This document shows, in pieces, positions 33,071-41,660 of a stretch of DNA of 64,000 nucleotides. This stretch comes from Streptomyces sp. yr375 (GTDB lineage Bacteria > Actinomycetota > Actinomycetes > Streptomycetales > Streptomycetaceae), in NCBI RefSeq assembly GCF_900110755.1, contig NZ_FOFF01000021.1, forward strand, positions 62,001 through 126,000, read 5' to 3'. The notes below the pieces were generated by a model. It made no database searches and was not told the DNA's origin. It worked only from the letters and a program-made list of their open reading frames with translations. Positions within the stretch are counted from its first letter, which is position 1, and each line of letters begins with the position of its first letter. Made by a program: the position numbers and the translations under genes.

Positions 33071-33886
33071 ATGACTTTGGACGCCACCCAGGTCGAATTC
33101 TTCGAGACCTTCGGATTCCTGCACCTACCGGGTCTGATGGCGGATGAGATCGATCGGATCACCGCCGCATTCGAATCCGTCTGGGAGAATTCGGGCCGTC
33201 AGCGGACGCCGGGAGAGCGGGCTTGCCTGGTGCCGTTCGTCGACCGTGACGCATACCTGAGCGCGCTCCTCGACGACCCGCGCATCAACACGATCCCCAG
33301 CCAGTTGCTGGGCTCCGACTTCAACTACTGCTCGTCGGACGGAAACCTGTACACCGGCGACACGGCGTACCACTCGAACCCCTTCTCCGGGGGTCTTTCG
33401 GCACTGAAGGTCGCGTTCTACCTCGACCCCGTCGACGCCGACTCGGGGTGCCTTCGCGTGTTTCCGGGCAGCCACCGGTTCGACGACAGCTATTCCAAGC
33501 TGCTCAGCAGCAACATCAGTTCCTCGGTGGAGACCTGGGGAGTCGGGCAGTCCGACCTTCCCGCGATCTCGATTCCCAGCCGGCCCGGTGACGTGGTCGT
33601 CTTCACGCACGGCATCAAGCACGGCTCGTTCGGAGGCGGCGAAGGCAGGCGGCTGTTCGTCATGAACTTCACCGAGCGCTGTCCGCAGGAGCTGCTGCCG
33701 GCCCTGCGGGACCACGTCGGCGCCATGGCGCGCTTCTGGAACGACAACTACTACGGCGACGCCATGCTCGCCACGGCGAACGCCGAGCGGATGGTGCACC
33801 TCCAGCAGATCCTCGACAACCAGGATCACCTGCCGGCGCTGGTCGCCCAGCGCCGCACCGAGATGGACGGGCCCGCTCAAGGATGA
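33071..33886 (+). CDS. Phytanoyl-CoA dioxygenase (PhyH)-family protein
   Basis: The 271-residue protein is an Fe(II)/2-oxoglutarate oxygenase of the PhyH type, beginning VEFFETFGFLHLPGL, the usual family opening. The proximal metal motif, usually HxD, reads YHSNPF (about residue 100), with Asn in place of Asp. The distal His is probably in VFTHGIKHG (about 180), followed by Arg of GRRLFVMNF for 2-oxoglutarate. LDPVDADSGCLRVFPGSH is also typical. The Asn could allow halogenase-like or altered chemistry, or abolish iron binding. I chose ATG 33071 (AGAGGCACAGCC upstream). Its stop overlaps the racemase start by 4 bp. Confidence 0.88.
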   Translation: MTLDATQVEFFETFGFLHLPGLMADEIDRITAAFESVWENSGRQRTPGERACLVPFVDRDAYLSALLDDPRINTIPSQLLGSDFNYCSSDGNLYTGDTAYHSNPFSGGLSALKVAFYLDPVDADSGCLRVFPGSHRFDDSYSKLLSSNISSSVETWGVGQSDLPAISIPSRPGDVVVFTHGIKHGSFGGGEGRRLFVMNFTERCPQELLPALRDHVGAMARFWNDNYYGDAMLATANAERMVHLQQILDNQDHLPALVAQRRTEMDGPAQG

Positions 33887-34686
33887 CCCGCTCCCCAGGG
33901 CAACTCCGGACCCGCAAGGTCGGGCTCATCGGCGGGATGAGCTGGCCCTCGACGATCACGTACTACCGCGAGGTCAATCGCAGGATGGCCGCGCGACTGG
34001 GCGGATCCCACTCCGCCCACCTCATCGTGTGGTCCGCCGACTACCACTTCGTGGAGCAGGCCCAGCTCAGCGGCGACTGGCAGGAAGCGGCCCGCCTGGT
34101 CGGCGAGGCTGCCGCCGCGCTGGAGGCGGCCGGCGCCGATTTCCTGGCCATCGCGTGCAACACGATGCACGCCGTGGCGGACGAGGTGGCGCGGTACTCG
34201 TCGCTTCCCCTCGTCAGCCTGATCGACGCGACCGTCGACGCCGTCGCCGGATGCGCCCAGGTCGCCCTGCTGGGCACGAGCACCACCGCCGCCATGCCCG
34301 CCTTCGCGGACGCGTTCGCCGGGGCGGGTATCGGGGTGGTCGACCTGGGCGAGCAGGCGCAGCGCGATCTGGACCGCATCATCTACTCGGAACTCTGCCT
34401 CGGACACGTCCGGCCCGATTCGGCCCTACGGCTACGGGAGATCGGAGCGAGCGCGGTGGAGCGCGGAGCCGAGGCGGTGATCCTCGCGTGCACCGAGCTG
34501 AACCTTCTCATCGGCGGCGTCGACGGTGCTGCCGGTGTCGACGGTGTCGAGGCGACGTCCGTGCCATGGCTGGACACCACCGTGTCCCACATCGACGCGA
34601 TCGCCGACGCCGCCCTGCCCCGAAACCAGGAGATCCAGGAGATCCAGGCGAGCGAGGAGATCCAGGAACGGAGGAACCGGTGTTGA
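33883..34686 (+). CDS. Aspartate/glutamate racemase-family protein
   Basis: The 267-residue protein is of the PLP-independent Asp/Glu/hydantoin racemase superfamily. It starts VGLIGGMSWPSTITYYR, the strand and loop typical of aspartate racemases. Both catalytic Cys are present, in IACNTMH (about residue 91) and LACTELNLL (about 202), so a two-base racemase is likely. The end is a repeat-like EIQEIQASEEIQE tail. It is coupled to the oxygenase gene by ATGA. In this operon it may supply a D-amino acid or act on an amino-acid-derived intermediate. Confidence 0.92.
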   Translation: MTRSPGQLRTRKVGLIGGMSWPSTITYYREVNRRMAARLGGSHSAHLIVWSADYHFVEQAQLSGDWQEAARLVGEAAAALEAAGADFLAIACNTMHAVADEVARYSSLPLVSLIDATVDAVAGCAQVALLGTSTTAAMPAFADAFAGAGIGVVDLGEQAQRDLDRIIYSELCLGHVRPDSALRLREIGASAVERGAEAVILACTELNLLIGGVDGAAGVDGVEATSVPWLDTTVSHIDAIADAALPRNQEIQEIQASEEIQERRNRC

Positions 34687-35771
34687 TGACCATGGAGACC
34701 GATCACGAGAGGGCGGGCCTGCCGGCCGCGCTGCGCTCCGGGATCCGCGCGCACGCGGACAGCGACGGGGACGAACTGCCCGCCGAACTCGTCACCGCGC
34801 TTCGCCGAAGCGGCCTCACCCGTCGTGTCATGAGCACGACATACGGAGGGGCCGACGCGTCCCTGCCCGACTTCACCCGCACGCTGAGATCCGTCGCCGA
34901 GCTCAGCGGCTCCACCGCCTGGCTGGTCATGGTCTGGTCGCAGGGCAACCTCGTCCTCCCCCGGCTGAGTTCGGCGGCGCGTACCCGGATCCTCAGCGGT
35001 CCCGACGTGCCCTTCATCGCCGCGACCTCGGCCGGCAAGGGCACCCTGAGCGAACGGGACGGCGTGCTGCGGGTCAGCGGCCGGTGGGACTACCTCAGCG
35101 GGGTGTGCCACGCCCAGTGGGTCCTGGTCCACTGCGAGGACGAGGCGACGCGGCGGACCGTGGGCGTCGTCCTGCCGGCCGACGCCGTCAGGATCGAACG
35201 TACCTGGCAGGTCATGGGGCTGGCCGCGACCGGCAGTCACTCCGGGGTCGTGGACGATGTCAGCGTGCGGCGGGAGCACCTGTACCCGCTCGACGCCTAC
35301 GACGACGCCGCGGTGCTGACCCGCCACGACCTGCTCCCGCACCGGATGACGTTCGCCCTCCACATGGCCGCCGTGTGCGCCGGCATGGCCCGCGGCGCCC
35401 TGCGGGACGTGAGCGAGATCCTGCGGAGTTCCCCGCCGGACCACCGCAGGGTCGAACTCGGAGAACTCTCCGGGCGGTTGATGATGGCCGAAGCCGCGCT
35501 CGACCGTGCGAGCGCCCAGGTGTGGGACGAGACAGCCGCGGGCGACTGGACCGAAACCGGGATCTCGGGCCTCGCCCGGACCATCTGCCAGACGGCGGCA
35601 TCCGTGACGCAAGGCCTGTTCGGCCTGTCGGGCTCCCGCGCCAACTTCACTTCCGTCCCCATCCAACGCCGACTGCGGGACGTTCTCGCGGCCAGCTCCC
35701 ACGCCAACGTCGGCCCCCGGCGTGCCGCGGCACTCGGCGAGGCCCTGACCGGACAAGGCGGCGTCCTGTGA
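34686..35771 (+). CDS. Acyl-CoA-dehydrogenase-fold flavoprotein (group D monooxygenase type)
   Basis: The protein of about 361 residues has the three-domain acyl-CoA dehydrogenase fold: helical N-terminus with LPAELVTALRRSGLTRRVM, a beta domain with RVSGRWDYLSGVCHAQWVL, and a helical C-terminus with QGLFGLSGSRANF. It lacks the usual catalytic Glu region and the CoA-binding features. That suits flavin-dependent monooxygenases such as HpaB/HsaA or amino-sugar nitrososynthases. It could hydroxylate C or N, and a flavin reductase would be needed elsewhere. The exact start is uncertain: GGAGG lies 5, 8 or 11 bp upstream of GTG 34680, TTG 34683 or ATG 34686. The stop overlaps the next GTG. Confidence 0.82.
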   Translation: MTMETDHERAGLPAALRSGIRAHADSDGDELPAELVTALRRSGLTRRVMSTTYGGADASLPDFTRTLRSVAELSGSTAWLVMVWSQGNLVLPRLSSAARTRILSGPDVPFIAATSAGKGTLSERDGVLRVSGRWDYLSGVCHAQWVLVHCEDEATRRTVGVVLPADAVRIERTWQVMGLAATGSHSGVVDDVSVRREHLYPLDAYDDAAVLTRHDLLPHRMTFALHMAAVCAGMARGALRDVSEILRSSPPDHRRVELGELSGRLMMAEAALDRASAQVWDETAAGDWTETGISGLARTICQTAASVTQGLFGLSGSRANFTSVPIQRRLRDVLAASSHANVGPRRAAALGEALTGQGGVL

Positions 35772-36589
35772 CAATCCCGGACAGCACAACCGACGTGCCG
35801 GGTACGGCGTCCGACCGCCCCCACGTCTGGCAGAGCACCTGGCGTCCCGCCGAGGGAGCCCGGTCGATCGACCTCCGCTACCTCGAACGCGACCCGCGCA
35901 CCACCCACCGGCCGTACTTCGATCCGGTCCTGCGACTCGCCGCCGGTCACCGGCGCTTCGACGAGAAGCTGCGGCTGCTGGACGTGGGCTGCGCCAACGG
36001 CGCGTTCGTCCGCCATGTCCTCGAACAGCAGCCCCGATGGGACGTCAGCGGGATCGACGTACTGCCCGAACTCGTCGACGCGGCTTCGGCCGCCGTCCCC
36101 GGGGCGCATTTCTCCGTCGCCGACATCTGCGCACCGAGCTCCCTCCCGTCGGAGCGGTTCGACGTCGTGACGGCTTTGACGATCCCCAGCCATTTCGACA
36201 CGTTGGACGTATGGCTGCCCAACCTGCTGGGACTGCTCGCGCCGGGAGGCACGGCGGTCCTCTACGGCCCCCTCAACCCGTCACCGGTCGACCTGATCTG
36301 CCGACTGCGCTATGCGCAGGAGGACGGAAACGGGAATGTGAATGGGAACGGGGACGGGGAATGGCTGCCGGGCTGGAATGTGATCTCCCAGCAGACCTAT
36401 GACTCCTTCCTGAAGGGAAGGGCCCGATCCTGGGCCTGTCACTATCTACCCGTGGCCGACCTGGGATATCCCGCCGGAGACCCGGCCGACGGTCTGTCCA
36501 GCAGAGTCGTGCCGACGTCCGACGGACAACGACTGGGCAACGCCTCCGGGCTCACCTACCACATGGCCTGCCTGGAGATTCACCTGTGA
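35768..36589 (+). CDS. SAM-dependent methyltransferase (class I), first
   Basis: The 273-residue protein has a Rossmann fold with motif I LLDVGCANGAF (about residue 70), motif II acidic SGIDVLPE, and motif III RFDVVTALTIPSHFDTL, as in type 11/12 methyltransferases. A low-complexity GNGNVNGNGDG loop near 187-197 looks like a recent repeat expansion. The GTG at 35768 overlaps the flavoprotein stop by 4 bp and its own stop overlaps the next GTG. The target atom is not predictable, but two methyltransferases in one operon suggest two methylations. Confidence 0.9.
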   Translation: MTIPDSTTDVPGTASDRPHVWQSTWRPAEGARSIDLRYLERDPRTTHRPYFDPVLRLAAGHRRFDEKLRLLDVGCANGAFVRHVLEQQPRWDVSGIDVLPELVDAASAAVPGAHFSVADICAPSSLPSERFDVVTALTIPSHFDTLDVWLPNLLGLLAPGGTAVLYGPLNPSPVDLICRLRYAQEDGNGNVNGNGDGEWLPGWNVISQQTYDSFLKGRARSWACHYLPVADLGYPAGDPADGLSSRVVPTSDGQRLGNASGLTYHMACLEIHL

Positions 36590-37800
36590 ATACCGCCAAG
36601 AAATCCACGGTCGAGCCGTACAACCTGATCAGCCCTGCCAACGGTGAAATCCTGCGCCCGTCGGGGGACAATCTACTCTCCGACGGTGAGCGGCTGTGGC
36701 CCTATTTCGACGGCTGCTATTACCTCCGCCTGGGCCGGGAGGCTCTCGTCGAGGAGGTCGTGTCACTCATCCTGCGAGACCGCCGTGAACAGGCGCTGAC
36801 GCTGCTGCTGTGCGACCGCCGAAACACGGACATACCCGAACCCGACCCGCGCGATGTACAAGAACTTTGGCGTTCCAAGCCCTCCTTCCACCAGGCCATC
36901 GAGCTGCTGGGGTACGGCGGACTGGGGTGGTATTTCGAGCACCGATGGATCATTCCGACGTATCTCAGCGGGCTCTCCCTGCTGCACTGGCAGATCCCGC
37001 GGCACCAGCGTGTGCTGGAGATCGGCGCGGGTCTGGCGCATCTGACCGCCCACTGGGAGCAGATGGGCGGCGGCGACTCCATCGGCTCCGACGTGGTCTT
37101 CTCCCACCTGTGGCTGTCGCAGCGCTATCTGCGCCCCGGACGCACCTCGGTGTGCTTCGACGCGAACGGACCGTTCCCGCTGACCACCGGATCGGTGGAC
37201 GCGGTACTGGGACACGACTGCCTGCATTACCTGTCCGACCTCCCGGGTGCGATCGCGGAAATGCGCCGGGTCGCGTCGTCGGGCCGACTTCTCATCGGCC
37301 ATCTGCACAACGCGGAAGCCGAGAATTTCTCCGCCGGAAACCCCCTCACTCTCGACGCGTACAAAAACCTGCTCAAGCCGAGCGCTGTCTACGACGACGC
37401 CGAGATGACCTATGCATGGCTGGAACAACGACCACCTCGACCGCTCAAGACCACACCGGAAAATCCCCCGGCGGCTTTCGCCTTCGTCACAGGTGAAATC
37501 CCGGCGGAACCGATCGGAATCCTCCCGGTCCCGACCCCGGACCCGAATTCGGACTCGACTTCTTCCCTTTCCCGACTCGGTGAGATGATGGCGAATCCGC
37601 TGCTCGGCACCGATCCCCCGGCCTGGCCGTCGGAGAAGTTCGTCAGTGAATACGTCCGCCCCTTCCCCTATCTGGAGAATCTTCGTTCTCCGAGCGATGG
37701 GGAGATCTCCCGGGCTCGCAGTGGCACGGCGAACAGCGATGAACTGCGAAAGCGTCTGGCCATGGGTGTCCTGGTCCGCCCGCCGGGCGACTGGTACTGA
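36586..37800 (+). CDS. SAM-dependent methyltransferase-like protein, second, with N-terminal and C-terminal extensions
   Basis: The 404-residue protein has a central class I fold with VLEIGAGLAHLTAHW (about residue 143), DVVFSHLWLSQRY, then GSVDAVLGHDCLHYLSDLPG. It also has a 130-residue N-terminal extension that begins like a Trm112-type region, and a long C-terminal extension (about 290-404) with a SPSDGEISRARS segment. The extensions are not typical of small-molecule methyltransferases. It could act on a large substrate or be a fusion. The GTG overlaps the preceding stop by 4 bp. Confidence 0.8.
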   Translation: MNTAKKSTVEPYNLISPANGEILRPSGDNLLSDGERLWPYFDGCYYLRLGREALVEEVVSLILRDRREQALTLLLCDRRNTDIPEPDPRDVQELWRSKPSFHQAIELLGYGGLGWYFEHRWIIPTYLSGLSLLHWQIPRHQRVLEIGAGLAHLTAHWEQMGGGDSIGSDVVFSHLWLSQRYLRPGRTSVCFDANGPFPLTTGSVDAVLGHDCLHYLSDLPGAIAEMRRVASSGRLLIGHLHNAEAENFSAGNPLTLDAYKNLLKPSAVYDDAEMTYAWLEQRPPRPLKTTPENPPAAFAFVTGEIPAEPIGILPVPTPDPNSDSTSSLSRLGEMMANPLLGTDPPAWPSEKFVSEYVRPFPYLENLRSPSDGEISRARSGTANSDELRKRLAMGVLVRPPGDWY

Positions 37801-37853
37801 GACACGAAATCGACGACACCACGGCATAACGCCGAAATACCAGGAGGCACCGC

Positions 37854-39029
37854 GTGAGAAATTGGCCGTTGGACCTGCCGGGAGTCGACCCCAGCGTCCG
37901 AATCCACTGTGCGGAACTGACGCTGGCGGAAGACGTGGTCATCGGGCCGGGAACCGTGCTCGTCGGCGACCGGATCGAGATCGCGGGGGGAACAGTCATC
38001 GGGGCGGGCTGCGATGTGCGGGCGTCCCACATCCGGATCGGCCCCCGGAGCGAGTTCGATCACGGTGTCCGCGTACTCGTGGCCGAGGAATTCTCGGTCG
38101 GGGCCGCGGCCAGGATGGCCCAAGGCGTACGGATCACCTGCCGGTCGTTCACGGCGGGCAATCTCCTGTACTTCGGTGACGGCGCGGTGGTCGGGTACGG
38201 CGGCACCATGACGTCCACCGCCCATGTCTCCATCGGTTCCCGAGTCACCATCGGGCAGCACTCGATTCTGAACGCCAACCTTCCGATCACCATCGGGAAC
38301 AACGTCGGAACCGGTTCCTATCTCTCCGTCTGGACGCATGGCTATCACTTCGGTCATGGCCCGCTCGACGGCTTCGAGACCGCTTACGCGCCCGTGACCG
38401 TCGAGGACAACGTGTGGCTCGGCTTCCAGATCACGCTGCTGCCCGGGGTTTCGGTGGGGCAGAACACGATGGTCGCCGCCGGCGCGGTCGTCGCCCGCTC
38501 GCTGCCGGAGAACGTGATGGCCGCGGGTGTTCCGGCGAAGGTGAAGAAGACCATCACCGCGCAGCGGCTCGCGTCGGACGAGGCGGTGAAGGCCGTGACC
38601 GCGGTGGTGGACCGGTGGGCCGAAGAGCTCCGGTGGAAGGGGCATCACGTCTCCCACCGCAGCTCGGACGGCGTCTGGACCGCGCGGCTGAACCAGTCGG
38701 ACACCGCGTCGCCGGAACAGCTCAGCGTCACCGTCCAGAGCCGGGACCAGCCCGTGCCTCCCCTGAGCGGCACCTCGCGCCATGCCCTGATCTTCGTGGA
38801 CGGACTGCCGGACGGCTTCACACAACAGCGCGTGGACGCCGGCTACTTGGACGTCAGTTACTTCGACGTGCACAACGGCGGCATGGGCGGACCACGGACC
38901 AGGCTGTCGGAGGATCTCCGCAACGAACTGCGCCGCCACGCCATGCCCTGCGGCGACACGCACACGTTCACCTCCATCGAGCCGGAGCCCTTCAACCGCC
39001 TCTCACGGGTGGCCGCCCCACAGAACTGA
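37854..39029 (+). CDS. Left-handed beta-helix (hexapeptide) acyltransferase with C-terminal domain
   Basis: The 391-residue protein has hexapeptide repeats (about 20-230), for example VVIGPGTVLVGDRIEIAGG and VSIGSRVTIGQHSIL. It ends the helix with GAVVARSLPENVMAAGVPAKVKK, as in LbH acetyl/acyltransferases such as CatB and NodL. A likely catalytic His is in WTHGYHFGHG (about 165). A soluble domain of about 150 residues follows, with DGLPDGFTQQRVDAGYLDVS. The GTG start follows AGGAGG. It is the last gene of the operon, 53 bp after the methyltransferase stop, and could transfer the group activated by the ligase. Confidence 0.88.
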   Translation: MRNWPLDLPGVDPSVRIHCAELTLAEDVVIGPGTVLVGDRIEIAGGTVIGAGCDVRASHIRIGPRSEFDHGVRVLVAEEFSVGAAARMAQGVRITCRSFTAGNLLYFGDGAVVGYGGTMTSTAHVSIGSRVTIGQHSILNANLPITIGNNVGTGSYLSVWTHGYHFGHGPLDGFETAYAPVTVEDNVWLGFQITLLPGVSVGQNTMVAAGAVVARSLPENVMAAGVPAKVKKTITAQRLASDEAVKAVTAVVDRWAEELRWKGHHVSHRSSDGVWTARLNQSDTASPEQLSVTVQSRDQPVPPLSGTSRHALIFVDGLPDGFTQQRVDAGYLDVSYFDVHNGGMGGPRTRLSEDLRNELRRHAMPCGDTHTFTSIEPEPFNRLSRVAAPQN

Positions 39030-39073
39030 CCCGGATAGGACCAGGTGAAAGGACCCGGTGAGAGGCCTCGGCG

Positions 39074-39868
39074 TCACGCCTGCCGGGTCGGCAGCACCAT
39101 GATCTGCCGCAGGTTGACATGCCGGGGCCGGCTGGTGACGTAGGCGACGACGTCGGCGATCTCGGCCGCGGACAGCCCGCCGAACTCGGCGAACAGGCCG
39201 TCCAGTTGCCCGGTCACCTCGGCGTTGTCGAGGTACATCGCCAGCTCGGTCCTCGTCAGCCCGGGCTCGATGTTGGTGACCCGGACGTCGCGGGGCCCGA
39301 ACTCGGTGCGCAGGGACGTGGAGAGGTGGGTGACGGCCGCCTTGGTCGCGCTGTACACGGCGAAGTGCGGGAACGTGAGGTGCGCGGCGATGGACGAGAC
39401 GTCGACCAAATCGGCGGCGCGCCCCTCGGCGGCGGCGGCCACCAGGTCGGCGGTGAAGGCGCGGATCACCCGCAGCGCTCCGGTGACATTGGTGTCGATC
39501 ATCTGCTGCCACTCGTCGATCCGGCCGTCGTCGACGGCGTTCGCGAGCATCACGCCCGCGTTGTTGACGACGAGGTCGACGCGGCCGTAGGCGGCGTGGA
39601 TCCGGTCGGCCGCCGCGTCCACGGACGCGCCGTCGGTCACGTCGGCGACGACCACGAGGGCCTCGCCGCCGTCGGCGCGGATCTTCTCGGCGACCGCCTC
39701 CAGCCGGTCCTCGCGCCGGGCCAGCAGCGCGACCCGGGCCCCCGAGGCGGCGAGCAGCACGGCCGCGGCCTCCCCGATCCCACTGGCGGCCCCGGTGACG
39801 ACGGCGGTCCGCCCGCCAAGGCTCGCGTACTGGTTCCCGTACTGGCTCTCGTGCTGATTCTGCGGCAT
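39074..39868 (-). CDS. Short-chain dehydrogenase/reductase
   Basis: The 264-residue classical SDR has the NAD(P) motif VTGAASGIGEA (about residue 23), NNAG (about 100), catalytic Ser in DVSSIAAH and YSATK Tyr/Lys (about 162). Arg of LLARRED near residue 50 suggests NADP preference. The ATG at 39868 follows AGGAG. It is convergent with the acyltransferase gene and divergent from the XRE regulator, which probably controls it. Substrate unknown. This pair seems to belong to the core chromosome rather than to the biosynthetic operon. Confidence 0.92.
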   Translation of the reverse strand: MPQNQHESQYGNQYASLGGRTAVVTGAASGIGEAAAVLLAASGARVALLARREDRLEAVAEKIRADGGEALVVVADVTDGASVDAAADRIHAAYGRVDLVVNNAGVMLANAVDDGRIDEWQQMIDTNVTGALRVIRAFTADLVAAAAEGRAADLVDVSSIAAHLTFPHFAVYSATKAAVTHLSTSLRTEFGPRDVRVTNIEPGLTRTELAMYLDNAEVTGQLDGLFAEFGGLSAAEIADVVAYVTSRPRHVNLRQIMVLPTRQA

Positions 39869-39947
39869 GGACCACTCCTGAAGGTGTGCGCCGGGGCGGC
39901 TCCCCGGCCGGTGACCCGCACCACTCTCACCGCGCTCGCCCCCGCTA

Positions 39948-39985
39948 CCCAGGGATGCGCTTTTCCTGGGTCTGCCAGTACCAGG
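39948..39985. promoter_or_regulatory. Operator-like repeats between the SDR and XRE genes
   Basis: CCCAGG (39948-39953) and CCTGGG (39965-39970) are inverted with an 11-bp spacer, and CCAGG repeats at 39981-39985. They lie in the 150-bp divergent gap, fitting autoregulation by the XRE protein and control of the SDR gene. Confidence 0.45.
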
Positions 39986-40018
39986 TTGCGAGCGCCGCGC
40001 TCCCCTACGATCGGTTGC

Positions 40019-40867
40019 ATGGACGGGGATCTCGGAGACTTCCTGCGCTCGCGCCGTGCCCGCATCCGACCCGAGGAGGTCGGGCTGCCGTCGTACGGGC
40101 GGCGGCGCGTCCCGGGGCTGCGGCGCGAGGAGGTGGCGCAGCTCGCCGGTGTGAGCGTCGACTACTACATCCGGCTGGAACAGGGCAGGGGCCCGAGTGT
40201 GAGCGACACGGTCCTGGACGCCGTAGCGCGCGTCCTGCGGCTGGACGAGACGGAACACGCCTACCTGCACGCCGTCGCCCGCCCCCGCAAGCCGTCCGCG
40301 CGCTCCGCCGCGCCCCGCGTACGCCCGGGCGTGCAGGTGCTGCTCGACAGCATGGAGCGCGCCCCGGCGTTCGTCCTGGACGCCCGGATGGACGTCCTGG
40401 CGTGGAACGCGGCGGCCGACGCGGTCTTCGCCTACGGCAGCATGCCGGCGGACGCCCGCAGCATCCCGCGGCACATCTTCCTCGACCCCGCCGCCCGCGA
40501 CCTCTACCCGGACTGGCCGGCGGTGGCCGTCCAGTGCGTCGCGCACCTGCGCATGATGGCGGGCCACCACCAGAGCGACCGCGCCCTGACCTCGCTGGTG
40601 GGCGAACTCGCCCTGAAGAGCGACCACTTCCGCCGCCTGTGGGCGGACCACCCGGTCCGCGAGTGCACGTACGGCACGAAACGCATCAACCACCCGGTGG
40701 CAGGCCTGCTGACGTTCCCCTACGAAACCCTGACCATCCAGTCGAACACTCCCCTGACCCTCCTCGTCTACACCCCGCAACCGGGTTCGGAGACAGCGGA
40801 ACGCCTGGCCCTGCTGGCCAGTTGGACGTCACCCGCAACCGTCCCCGAACCCACGGAACACGCCTGA
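40019..40867 (+). CDS. XRE-family regulator with MmyB-like sensor domain
   Basis: The 282-residue protein has an N-terminal helix-turn-helix (about 8-80: GLRREEVAQLAGVSVDYY then EQGRGPSVSDTVLDAVARVL). A PAS-like MmyB ligand domain (about 105-270) contains VLDARMDVLAWNAAADAVF and HPVAGLLTFPYETL. These Streptomyces regulators sit divergently from oxidoreductases, as here. The ATG at 40019 has no ribosome binding site, but TACGAT lies 8 bp upstream at 40006-40011, so the mRNA may be leaderless. The 3' end overlaps the DUF6924 gene on the other strand by 39 bp. Confidence 0.92.
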   Translation: MDGDLGDFLRSRRARIRPEEVGLPSYGRRRVPGLRREEVAQLAGVSVDYYIRLEQGRGPSVSDTVLDAVARVLRLDETEHAYLHAVARPRKPSARSAAPRVRPGVQVLLDSMERAPAFVLDARMDVLAWNAAADAVFAYGSMPADARSIPRHIFLDPAARDLYPDWPAVAVQCVAHLRMMAGHHQSDRALTSLVGELALKSDHFRRLWADHPVRECTYGTKRINHPVAGLLTFPYETLTIQSNTPLTLLVYTPQPGSETAERLALLASWTSPATVPEPTEHA

Positions 40868-41257
40868 GGCATCGGCGCTGTCGGCGTAGTCCTCGAAGTC
40901 CAGGTTGGCGATGGACAGGTCGGCGGAGATCTCCGCGAACCAGCGGGCCGGCACCCGGAAGGTGCGGCCCGGCTCGTCGTAGAGGTCGAGGGCCAGCAGC
41001 GAGTGCTCCGCGCCCGCCATCGCGTGGGCGTCGGCGAGGAACAGGTGGGTGAGCTGTTCGTGCTCGTCGGCCGCGTTGTCCTCGCGCATCAGCTCCGGGA
41101 TGCCCACCCCCTCATAGCGGGGATCGCTGACCCAGGTGGCGTGGGGGCCGCCATCGAGCGCGTCGAGCGCGGTGCGCAGGGCATGCCAGGCGGTGTCGTC
41201 GTCGAAGTCGACGCGCAGGACGAGGGAGGTCAGATCGTCGGGCCGAGGCAGCGGCAT
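40829..41257 (-). CDS. DUF6924 domain protein
   Basis: The 142-residue acidic protein matches the Streptomyces DUF6924 pattern: MPLPRPDDLTSLVLRVDF at the start, HLFLADAHAMAGAEHSLLAL in the middle, and RTFRVPARWFAEI then LSIANLDFEDYAD near the end. The function of the family is unknown. I take ATG 41257 rather than the extension to 41329, whose sequence is unlike the family. Its stop lies inside the end of the converging XRE gene. Confidence 0.8.
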   Translation of the reverse strand: MPLPRPDDLTSLVLRVDFDDDTAWHALRTALDALDGGPHATWVSDPRYEGVGIPELMREDNAADEHEQLTHLFLADAHAMAGAEHSLLALDLYDEPGRTFRVPARWFAEISADLSIANLDFEDYADSADASGVFRGFGDGCG

Positions 41258-41660
41258 GCGGCGGATCTTCTCATCCGCGAGAGCGGCGCCCGGCGCCGGG
41301 AGAAAGATTTTGCGCGGGGACCGCCGCACCCCCGTTACCGGGGGGCGGGACGACGGCGGTCCCCGCGTGGGACGCGTGCCGGGTCAGGCCGGGCTTGCGC
41401 GTCCATGGCGTCGGTGGAGGTCCGGGAGCCGCTCCGGAGGTCCGTGACGCCGTTTGGGTGTCGGTGGGGCGGGGAGCCGCTCCCGCCCTGCCGACATCCA
41501 CAAATATGCCGGACGCGTGTTAAGCGTGTGCTGCGCGCACGTGACGTGCTCGTACCACTTCCACGAAGTCCACCACTTCGGTGGGCAAACGGAATTTCAC
41601 CGCCCGGACGGGCCGTTCACCGCAGGTTTCCCCGGGGTTACGGCCCTCGACCGCCGGAAG
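41258..41660. other. Intergenic region between DUF6924 and CBS genes
   Basis: A 403-bp gap. Short CCACTTC repeats occur at 41555-41582. I see no gene, RNA or clear terminator. Confidence 0.5.
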
